From positions 248,001-312,000 of the forward strand of contig JBAIAA010000593.1 in NCBI GenBank assembly GCA_037893245.1: a stretch of 64,000 nt of DNA. The letters are read 5' to 3'. Under the pieces are notes generated by a model. That model made no database searches. It was not told the DNA's origin and saw only the letters and a program-made list of their open reading frames with translations. Position 1 is the stretch's first letter; every line of letters starts with the position of its first letter. Source of the stretch: Crossaster papposus (lineage: Eukaryota > Echinodermata > Asteroidea > Velatida > Solasteridae). Made by a program: the position numbers and the translations under genes. Shown one piece after another: positions 23,101 through 35,100 of the stretch.

Positions 23101-26100
23101 CCTGAGTAGTTGTCATTAAGTGTATTTCTCTGCAGGCAATATCTCTTATGAACAGAGTAGAGACAGGGAGGAAAGAGTTAAAGAAACAGCTGAAGAAGAT
23201 AGAAGAGGAACGGGCCATCCAAGAGAGAAATTTACGGTACGTTGTCAATCAGGAGGTGTGATGATGGAGTCTGTGTGCAAATAACTCGCTGTATATTGGT
23301 TATGAAGATAGAGAGCTAGGTAGGATTGCTGAATGCATTGCTGCCATATCCCTTGAGCTAAACATGCAGACGCAATGTGTTTATTGCAAGCCCACTTGAT
23401 CCAGAATAAAGGGGAAGATACTATCTCGTTTCATCCTCAACCGGCTACAGTCACCCGTTATTCACAATATCATCCCAAAAAGTCAATGTGCTTTTTGTGC
23501 CTCTCGTGGCACAGTTGACAAGATGTTTTCGGCTCAACCACTCCAGGAAAAGTGCAGAGAACAACATCCTGACCTCTTCATGGTCTTCATCGACCTGACA
23601 AAGGCTTTTGACTCAGTCAGCCAGGAAGGTCTGTGGAGCTTCTGTACAGGGCTGGCTGCCCATCCAAGATCATTAACATCATCAGATTCTTCCACGATGG
23701 TATGGTTGCCCGTGTAAGAGGTTGCGGCTCTACGTCCATCTAGCCCATTTCCTGTTACCAACGGCACTAAACAGGGCTGTGTCCTAATACCATCGCTCTT
23801 TAGCAGTGTTTTTTCATTCATGCTTCGTTATGCTTTCAACAACTGCATGCGGGGAGTAATGATCCAGTTTTGCACTGACAGCGGTGGTGTATTCAACTTA
23901 CAGTGACTGAAGGCCAAGACCAAGACATTCAGATTGTTGCTCCGGGATCTTCTTTATGATGATGATTGTGCTCTTGTTTGTCACATCCCTGAGGACATGC
24001 AGCATATTGTTAATCATTTTGCACAGTCTGCACACCGTTATTCACTCACTATCAGCCTTATGAAGACTGAGGTTTTGCTTCAAACGAAGCTTAGGGACTC
24101 TTCTATAGCACTAGACCCGGGTTCGAATCCGGCCTGGGCCAATATGTGGATTGGGTTTTCAGTCCCTGCCTGACTCCGTGGGTTTTTCCCCAGGATATTC
24201 TTCTGGGGTTTTCCTCCCACCTCTAAAACTGTAACTTCTTCACATTAATTGTTGAATGAAATAAAAAATTGTTGAATGAAATTTGTTCCCGCCGTGAATA
24301 TGGCCATTGATGCTGGTACGGCGTTAAACCCTAAAAACTCACTCACTCACTCACTCTATAGCACTAGTCATCATTATTGATGCAACACCGCTTAAGGCCG
24401 ATGACAATTTTCTTTTTTGAGGGGTGTTCTTTCCCAAAATGCCATGATCGATGACGAAGTAGCGTCCAGAATCTGCAAAGCATGTGCCTCATTTGGAAAG
24501 CTAAGACATCGACTGTGGTATAAGCAAAGACATCCGCTTGGATAGATTAATGTCTACTGTGCCGTCGTACATTCAGCACTTTTGTATGACTGTGACTCCT
24601 GGATGCCCTACAGACGACACATCAAAATGCCTTGATCGCTTCCATAAACAGTGTCTTCGAGAAATGATGCAAGCCCAATTTTATTAGTCAAGTCATTTTG
24701 TGCGCACGGACGATTGCTGGTCATTTTGTTGTATATATTTTCTTTAACATACACAGCATTTAATAGCGGGATTTAAAACAATTTGTTGTAATATTCGGTT
24801 TCGATTTGGGAAACTAAATATTCTAAACAAACATGACACAGCTAAAGAAAATAACTGCAACATCCTCCATAACTGCATTCACATGGTTTATTTAACCAGC
24901 CCGTTTGACTTATCAGAGAGTTCCCATACACTTTTCCCCCACATTTACAGCTGCGGAATGTTTTTGTAAACAGCCAGTGGTCACTGAAACCTGCAAACTA
25001 CACCCAGTCGTACACTTTATTCATGATGAAGCCAATTTTAATCTTGCTCCCCAAATCACACACGCAATTTTGTCAAGAGATAATGTCTACGTATTTATAT
25101 ACACGCTTAAATCAATGAACGCCTTTACATTATGCGACAAAGTCGTGCGCTAATCATTTTAAAAGTCGCGCAACCATTGCATACTATTTTAACATTGAGA
25201 CATTTAACATTGCGACAAAATCAAGGCTTTGTAAACTGCTGAATTAGATGGTACCAGACTAATTATTTGTCAGAGCTGACTGGTATTAAATTGTAATTAA
25301 CTTTTTTTCATTATTTTCAAGCTCCAAAAAGGAAGATTTTACTTCACTTTCAATTTAAGATGGCCGACCCGTGAATATTGCGTATTGGGAGGACATTTCA
25401 TGCTGCACCTCATCATCACTTTTTGTTGGAAAACTTGGCATGATTATGAGCTGGATGAGGACTAAAACAAAATATAAGTTATTCAGTTAAAAACAATTAG
25501 GGTATTAAACTGGATTTTGAAGTCTCTGATTTCTTCCACCAAAAAAACACAGTATTCAGATTTGTGAGCCCACCCACCCTCAGCCTGCCACCGTCACCAC
25601 TAGAATGCCTAACAGACCAGTCGTACGTACCTCTTATGTGCGTGTGTCGGAGCGTGTCAGCTTGTCATCTATCACACTCAAACTCAACACCACCATCTTC
25701 AATGAACTCAATGATGACGTGAGTTGTTTTTCAAAGAATAGGCTCTGTCTACGAAGTAAACACAAATGTCACGGGATACGTGCGACCCACTTCTGGCATT
25801 TTCACAATGTAACTCAAAGCCCATAGTTAATACACACGAATAGAGTTTTCACAAAGTGACGCTATCCGTGTGTATTAGCTATGGGCTTTGCTTTACTTTG
25901 TGAAAATTCGTTTACGGGTACCCGACCCGATAAGTGGGTTGTACGTATCACGTGACATTTGTGTTACTTCGTGGGGACGGTGAACAAATTTGGGGTTTAT
26001 TTTTTCATGTCCATGTTACATCGGACATAGGAGTTTTTTAATTCAGCACACATTTGTTGGCGCCTTTTATCTCAAGGTAATTGCATAAAACAAAGTACCT

Positions 26101-29100
26101 GTAACAAAACTTTTAAGTCAATTTCAGTGACACTTGCATGGAAAATTACTAGGTCATGTGTAACCGGGACATCAACAAATATCACACTTTTAGACCCCCT
26201 TATTTATGGACTAACCAATGGAGAATCAGTTCTGTTCTTGAAAATAAAATTTCTATCAGATGTGTAAACATAATTTTTGCTATAAATGTGACCCGCTCCA
26301 TCGAAATCAGGAATAAGTCTCAAAATGACTTTTTGAGATATGCACATGGTGAGAAAGGGAATTTTATAAGCATTTTAATGATACCCACCACAAGTGTGTA
26401 TCGGTTTAGTTAGGTTAACGAGTTATGGTCTGATGAAGATGACAGGTGGATATATATTGGCCGAATCCACATTCAGAGAAAAACAGCTTTGAAATAAACA
26501 AAATTGACAAAAATCATACAGACAGCGCACACAAATCATTTTCATTTTCATTTTTATTGATCGTTTTTAAATACAAGACATTAATGACAATAATCTGTGA
26601 TAACTACACTACCTAAAAATACAATGTTCAGAAAATCAACTTGGTCACGATTTTCACCCATGCGTTCAATTCAACGGCCGATTGCGTAAAACGGCCTTAG
26701 AGACTTACTCCTGATTACGATAGAGCGGGTCACAAATACCACTACAAAGTGGTACAAAAGGGAATAAACAAAAATTAAACAAATGTCACTTGCTCCTAAA
26801 CAATTTGGAAACATTTCTCTTAACCAGTTCGTATTATAAAAAACGTGTATACACCCAAATTTGTTCCCGAATTCAAGCAGAGCAAAGCCATAAATATCTG
26901 TCAGCGACCGGCAAGGTCAAAAATATCAGGGTGTGCTACCCACAGATGCCGGCCTGAACCTGACTCGGATCAAGGTCCATGAAAAACAATCCCGCGCTTG
27001 GGCCCATTTAATGTCGAAATAATCCTTGCGTGAACTGGTTAAGATATTGTACTTGTAACAGACAGACATGTATGTATTTGCAACATTATATTTATATTTT
27101 ATAAGCATTTTAATGATACCCACCACAAGTGTGTATCGGTTTAGATAGGTTAACGAGTTATGGTCTGATGAAGATGACAGGTGGATATATATTGGCCGAA
27201 TCCACATTCAGAGAAAAACAGCTTTGAAATAAACAAAATTGACAAAAATCATACAGACAGCGCACACAAATCCTTTTCATTTTCATTTTTATTGATCGTT
27301 TTTAAATACAAGACATTAATGACAATAATCTGTGATAACTACACTTCCTAAAAATACAATGTTCAGAAAATCGACTTGGTCACGATTTTCACCCATGCGT
27401 TCAATTCAACGGCCGATTGCGTAAAACGGCCTCAGAGACTTGCTCCTGATTACGATAGAGCGGGTCACAAATACCACTACAAAGTGGTACAAAAGGGAAT
27501 AAACAGAAATTAAACAAATGTCACTTGCTCCTAAACAATTTGGAAACATTTCTCTTAACCAGTTCGTATTATAAAAAACGTGTATACACCCAAATTTGTT
27601 CCCGAATTCAAGCAGAGCAAAGCCATAAATATCTGTCAGCGACCGGCGAGGTCAGAAATATAGGGTGTGCTACCCACAGATGCCGGCCTGAACCTGACTC
27701 GGATCAAGGTTCGTGAAAAACAATCCCGCGCTTGGGCCCATTCAATGTCGAAATAATCCTTGCGTGAACTGGTTAAGATATTGTACTTGTAACAGACAGA
27801 CATGTATGTATTTGCAACATTATATTTATATGCAAAAGACTTCTTAGTATCAAGGCTCACTGTAGATAGACCAACTTAGAATCGACCATTTGAATTTGTT
27901 TGCTTTACAGGTCAGTGGCAACACTATCAAGAAACTGGACAGTAACTTGTTCCGTGGTCAAGAGATTAACGAAGTATACAGAGAGATAATGAAGACATTG
28001 CCTACTGACCACTTAGCTTATGATCAGGTAGTTATCTCACTGACCCCTCCCTTCTAAACTTTGCCTCGCCCCTACCCCACCCAAACCACCACATCCATGA
28101 ACTGGACATTTAACCTTTGGGGCCCAGTGGTTTATGTTTGTGATTCATGATCAGAGGGTCGGGATTCAAATCCAGCTGCTGGCCATATGTTGTGTCCTTG
28201 GGCATTTCATTTCACCCCACTTGCCTTTTTCCACCCATGGGTACAGACATTCACTGGGGAGTAACCTGCGATGTACCAGCATCCCATCCTGGGAGGGGGG
28301 AATGTTCTCAGTTATTTTATGCTAGAGAAACCAGAGTTAAACACCGGCCTGATGAGCTACATTGGCTCGTGACAGGCTTTAATTAGAGAGATTAATAAGA
28401 CATTACCAACTGACCACTTGGCCTATGACCAGGTAGTTATCTCACTGACCCCTCCCTCCTAAACTATTCCCCGCCTCTACAACCAGAAACTAAAAAGTAA
28501 CTTGTTAAATGGTCAAAATATTAATGAAGTATACAGAGAGATTATGAAGACGTTTCCTACTGATCACTAATAGTGTATGATCATGTAGTCCGGATTACCA
28601 TTTTGGTGCTCTACCAACATATAGCCTCGTGTCGGGCTCCTTATATTTATCAATATATTTGTTCATCAGGGGATGCTGGTCAACAGCCGTCAACCCGTAA
28701 ATGCCACAGGTTCAAGCTGAGCTCCAGTCAATTTCTGTGTTAAATTCTATATAAAATTTCTTATTCAATTTGTCTTAGTGGCTTATTTGAAATGTAGAGA
28801 AAAACAAGATTAATGGCGCTGTCCCATGGCACCGGCTAAGCCCAACGGGCCCATACCGTTTGATTTAAATGACAAGCGGTGAAAATTTCTCCGGCTGCAA
28901 AGATTATATTATTTTTCCACCGTGTCCTCAACGTTTCTATTTCGTCTCTATACCGGGTCATTACCGCCTACAACATCCTCGTACCAGCTAGTGTAACCGT
29001 GTTGACCGTTCCCTCGCCGGGTCCTCACCGGGTGGGTACCGGCCGCTTACCGCCCGGAACGCACCCATACCGTTCGCTAAACGTTCGCTCCGCCTTGAAG

Positions 29101-32100
29101 ACGTCACACACCGTATATAAAAGCTGGGCACTCACCCGGCTGGTCACACTTCAGTTCTCGAGTTTACAGATGTACGTCCTACTATGGAATTCCATTGCTG
29201 CCATTTACGCGGCGCATTTGTGGCAGTATTGCTTGGGTCCAAAGCCGTTTCTGCCGTCAACGGCGAATAGTCACGTCGTGCCGTCGCATAGTCGCGTGGT
29301 GCTGTCGTATAATCGGGTCGTGCCGTCGCATAATCGCCTCGTGCCGTGGCGTCGTACCGTCTCATAGTTTTGTACTGTCTGTATAGGGTCGTCGGATAGT
29401 CGTGTCGTGCCGTCGCATTGTCGCGTCGTGCCATCGCCCAGTCGCGTCGTGCCGTCGCATCATGCCGTCGCATAGTCGCATGGTTGATTTCGGGGTCCTT
29501 AGCCGTCAACAAGTAAACAAGTAAACGGTCAACAATGCGAATATGCGACGGCACGACGCGACTATGCGACAGCACGATGCGACGGCCCTATACAAACAGT
29601 ACAAAACTATGCGACGCTACGGCACGACGCGACTATGCGACGGTACGACGCGACTATGCAACGGCTCCGGGTCCATAACGGCCTTATACCGGCCCACCGT
29701 CCTTATACCGTCTTTATACTGGGTTCTCGCCGTGTGGATACAAGCGGTGGCACACGGCGAAAGTTTTGGGCATTCCCAAAACTTTCGCCGGGTCTTGCTG
29801 GCCACTAACGGGCCCCCAACGTGTTCACAGATCGCGCAACACCCTGCCGTGTGCCCTCACCGTGTTCCACTGTCCGCACGAAATGTACCACACGGTGTAA
29901 GGCTGTTGCGGCTACCCGGGTACCCGCCTGCGAAGGCCAAGAACCGGTTCTATTTTATCGGGTCGGGTACCCGTAAACGAATTTATACATTTTGACGCAA
30001 CGTCCGAGTAAAAAACACAAGTACATGCATTCAAATATCACTAACAGAAGATTTACAAAGTTCCGAGTGAATTACCGACGATTCCAAAACTTCATCCTGC
30101 GGTTTATATTTTGGTTTTTCGTTTCATTTAGACTATCTTTGATGCGTCTCCAGAAGCGCAAAAGTGACGAAACACGATAGTATCAACCCAATGTTTGTGT
30201 TTGTAATAAAGCTTCTTGTAGCCACTAGTCAGGAAATCATCCTCTCTGATGCGCCGTATCAGTTCAAAGTGAATTACCGATCATTCCAGAACATCAATTT
30301 GGTTTTTTTTAGTTCGAGTTTAGTTTTGTTTTGACTACCTTTGATGCGTCTCCAGAAGGAAGAAAGTTGACCCATTGTGTGTGTTTTTATAAAGTTTCTC
30401 GTAGCCAGGAAATGATTTTCTTTGATGCGCCGCAGATGGCAAAATAAAGTAAACAAACGATTCAAAGTGATTGGCGTTGTAATTGTACTTACACTAACCC
30501 TTGCCTGACAGATACAGAATTTATTTAAAAGGCGTTGGTCGGTGTATTCCTCGACTGAATTTATATTTATCTCTTAGACCAACCGATGGTCAATAAATTG
30601 GGTAAGTACTTTTACAAAAGTTTGCCGTACTGATTTACAAAATGTATTAAGATGTACAAATAAAAAGGTGTTAAAAAACCTGTTTATTTACGAAACACCA
30701 GTCCTAAAAAAAAAAATTCTAAGGTTAATTATGTAATTTTTCTTGTTTTTATAGAAAACAAGAGAAAGGGTACTTACCTAAAATAAGCTCCTAAAAATTT
30801 CCCAACCGATTTCAGGGGTAAATAATAATACGATTATATTCCAAGTAGGGGCAAGAAATCCAGACAATGATTGACAGCTGACCTACAAAATGTATTAAAT
30901 TGTAGCAATGTGGCCTACCATTACTTTGAAATTTCAATAGGCTGGGGATGGGAATGTCTTTTTGTGGCATACAACCTATGGAAAAGAGAGATTGTTAGAG
31001 GGAAGAACACGATTGGACGTTTCTTTTTTTTATGGGATGTTTTTTTTTATGTTGGTGGGAACAGGAGAAGAACACACAGCCAATAACAGACCGTGCCATA
31101 TGTAACACTATTGTATCACACTAGCAGGATGCCGCGCTTCGCGCGGCACCTGCTAGCTGGGTGAAATCGTAACTTTTAGATACACCTTGTTGACGTCTTA
31201 AAAACATAATGGATTGTATGACAAACAAATCGCGAAACTTAGCGAGTAGAGTACCAGTCAGAAAGTATTTCGAGCGCACAAAATTATTTCGAGCTCACGA
31301 ACAAATTTTTTAGGAGCGCACGAAGTCATTTCGTGGCTACGAAAACTTTTCGAGCTCACGAAATAAGTTATTTTGAGTGCACAAAAAAAATTCAAATTAT
31401 TTCGTAACGGTGATTTTTATTCGTCATATGTCCCTTTAGGGGCTTCGTAGAATACCATTGACTCTGAATAAAAACAATCTTTGTAAAAAATACTCCTGAC
31501 TTCCGAACTAATAATACTCAATAGGCAGTCCATCTTCGCTTGCATGCTGCCTGCGTCTCGTGATTTTTAGAATCGTACGGGAAACAATACGAACCACTTC
31601 GGGATTTCTAATTTACATCATCGTGAAAATCATGTTTAAAAAAACGAACAGACCGGCCCTCTGACAGTGCGCCCTCAACTGACGTAATGTAGTCGCGTTT
31701 CTAAATTGCATATTCATATACACGATCGACATACAATTTCGCGACATTTTTGCACGATGAACGTTAACATTTGCGGGCACGCGCTTGGCAAAGTTTTTAC
31801 GTATTTTGTACGTGAAAGATCAACCCTAGCAACGAGGCTAGCTCGACAAATACGTGATACTTTGACATACGTTAAAAGTGGACTTATCACGTTTTTGAAT
31901 ATGTGAAAGATAACTCTATTGTTTACTTTTCACGTTTTTTGTTCCAACAAAAGGTTTTCACGTAGTCAACTTTTGCGAATTCGCACCCCGAAAATTTCCT
32001 GTGATATAACACAAATCGTATTTGTGTTTGCTTTTGCGCCGAGTATAAACCGAGTCGCTCCGAATGAGCTACCCTTATTTACAATCATTGTATTTTTGTT

Positions 32101-35100
32101 GCCTTTTATATCCAGTCCCATCTTCAATTGCCAAGAAACCCACCCCTCAACAAGGCTACACACTTGCAACAAGCACCTTCCTGGAAACCTTGACGCCCAA
32201 CCTCAACCTCAGGGGTGGCACCCCGGGGCAAGACCAAGCTGGGCCTAGTGGCGGGTTACTAGCTGGCACTGGTTCAGGCGGGTCGGATCTGGATAAAACC
32301 GGTATGGGTAAACCGGTCTCTCAAGGTTTGATGGACGATCGGAATGCCAGGTCCTATGCTTCATGGCTTGCCTGGTGGAAGAATACTGTCGACTGCGATG
32401 ATTACACCAAATATTTATCCACACAGGTAAAATATACCTTTTCTTTCCTTGTTCTTACAAGAAATGTAACTATTGATCTTTAAACGTAAGTGGAAAAAAT
32501 GACCTCATTAACATTCTGGTGAATATTACAGGAAACTGATTTTCTGGGAGCAGTTTTTCACATGTATGAGAGTGACCATGACAAAGGTGATGCAAATAAA
32601 TCAGATAAAGATGTCCTCAGCTCTTCCAAAATGGCCAAACAAAGGTGAGAATGGGTGCACGTCACAGAGAGACGAGTAGCACAATTGAGTCTTATCAACT
32701 TATACAATTATTGTTTGGAATTTAATTGTCACATTTCACGAGTCAAAAGATACTTGGCATTTTATATTCTTGTAATATAAGAACGTATTTGCCTGAAGCA
32801 CAATTCTCCATGCAATCATAACATTGTTGCTTGTCCCAAATAAAACCCACTTCAGAGAGCGAGACGAGAAATTGAAGGAATTAAAGAACCAGAAGACAGA
32901 TTACCAGTCAGGAATGTGGAACGTCAACTCAGTCTTAATGGGAGGACTCGGCAGGGATCCGGAGATAGAAGGTAAATAGTACAGCTTAGGAAACGTTAAT
33001 CTTAGGTCTTGCCCTTAAACCCTTTCCTTATGAATATCGAGTTTAGTTGACCATTTTTAGCATATTGTTTTAAAAACATGGTAAGGAAAGGGTTAATGCC
33101 ATACTCGAATAGTATACATTTGTGGAATTTTTTGTGAGATTTTATTATATTTCATACTTTTGGGTTGTTGTTTTTTCTTCTGATTTCATAATTTTTTGGG
33201 TTGGAATTGTTCCTAATTTCACATTTCACACCCTCCAACCCTTTGCAAAATGCCAGTTTTTTCCCAGATTGTTTTCATTTCTCTAATCTTTGTGTAGGCC
33301 CCGCCCTACAGATCATCAATTTATCCAAAGAGGTGACGGGTTGTCAAATAAACTTGGCAACGACGCATGCGGATTGATAACTGGTGTATTAAACGGATGG
33401 TATATGTTGTCAACATGATTGATGAGGACATGAAGTCACAGTTACTGACTTTACATAAGGTTGCTTAACATGACATTATGGCAACTTGACATGACTTGAA
33501 TTTAATGTTACGTGGCTACATTGTTTCACGTTTAGTTACATGTACATTGTTCGATTTGCTGAGCTGTTTAAGAAACATACAAAATAATGACGTTTTGGCT
33601 GACTTTTATGTTAAACGTTGCAAAATGACAAGTACGGGGAAATGTGAAATGTCGAACTTGCTCACGTACGTGTGTAAACGAACAAAATAGTACGCGATAT
33701 GTTGCGCGACTTTTATAACCATTAGTGCCGTAAGGCGCACGACTTTGTCTCATAATGCAAACGCGTTCATTGATTTATGATGCGACTAAAAAAACAACTA
33801 GCAGAACACGTTTGCCATTTGGTGGAGTCAAAAATGTGGTTCTACAAAATGATGGACTGTTATTTGTCACGAAATTAAACAAAAACCATGCTATTTAAAG
33901 AAGTTGTTATGTGAATCTTTATACTCTACTTTTTAAAAATATTTTCCAATCATATCGATTTTAGTTGTATAGCCCAAAACGCCCAATCCAAAGCAATGTG
34001 CACTTTTAAGATTTCTCATTTCTCATAGCAAAAACCATGCTATTTAAAGAAGTTGTTATGTGAATCTTTATACTCTACTTTTTAAAAATATTTTCCAATC
34101 ATATCCATTTTAGTTGTAGAGCCCAAAACGCCCAATCCAAAGCAATGTGCACTTTTAGGATTTCTCATTTCCCCCCTTTTTTCGCTTTAACCTTGTTAAC
34201 TGTCGGAACAGAAGAAGAGGAATAACCAGCAGAATCGGACGAAGCAGACTCCAGATCGCGTTACTTACTGCGAACTTCATCAAGAAGTTCAGCTAAATCC
34301 ACTGCCAGCTCTTTACCCAGGAGTGCAACGTTGAGGGTCCCTGGATCAACGGAAGAAGGAGGAGTAGGAGACAGGAGATCCGTCTCAAGATTGTCATCCA
34401 GGGCAACCGTCAGGAATCTTACCAGTCAGCTGTCTAGCGCCGTAAGCAGTTAGGCATTCTTAAAGGATTACAGAAATAGAAAAATAAAAAGTACTTATAT
34501 GATATAAAACATAGGTTACAGTATCAATACACCCAATAAAAAAAATTGTGTGTAATTTTAGGGTTATTTGAGCCATTACAAATTTCAAATTTCTCTTTGA
34601 TCGCCCCGCCCAGAAAAATTCCTCCTGTCGAAGTCGTGACGTCACGTAAAGAATAGCTTTCTTCGCGATTGATCGCGATCGCGTGCGTACATACGTAACC
34701 ACGCGATTGCAATCAATCGCGAAGAAAGCTATTCTTTACGTGACGTCACGACTTCGACATCCAGGCATTCTGTCAAAGGAAGAATTTTTCTGGGCGGGGC
34801 GATCGAAGAGAAATTTGAAATTTGTAATGGCTCAAATAACCCTAAAATCACACACAATTTTTTTTATTGGGTGTATTAATACTGTAACCTATGTTTTATA
34901 TCATATAAGTACTTTTTATTTTCTATTTCTGTGATCCTTTAAGTTTGATTGATAGATCAGACTGTGCCAGGAGCTTTGAATTTGATAGAATAATTTGGCA
35001 TACAAAATTGGAAGCCAGTTTTTTAGGTGACACCATGTTCGCATGCATGTTGCACACGTTACCAGTTTGCATTCGAGGATGTGTATACACGCAAAGTTTT

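Larger units (their letters stand above)
26366..27840. repeat. Tandem duplication, 2 x 736 bp
   Basis: A landmark AAGTGTGTATCGGTTTA lies at 26391 and 27127. The copies are nearly identical and each contains part of the mariner-type MITE and one TTAACCAGTT MITE. Confidence 0.93.
28820..29985. mobile_element. GC-rich element with promoter-like region and inverted 21-bp repeat arrays
   Basis: It is sharply CpG/GC richer than the intron around it. It contains a TATA region (29114-29123), arrays of TCGTGCCGTCGCATAGTCGCG (29265-29365 and 29395-29485), the same motif inverted (29538-29662), and a perfect 16-bp hairpin at 29755-29790. I could not define its ends or family. Confidence 0.55.

Noticed and set aside
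29144..29575. 143-codon Arg/Asp/Ala-rich frame on the minus strand
   Set aside because: It reads through the 21-bp repeat array. Composition and period follow the repeat, not a protein family.
31919..32115. Open frame upstream of CCDC87 exon j as part of the exon
   Set aside because: A strong pyrimidine tract and acceptor at 32115 separate it, and the upstream part shows no similarity to CCDC87.
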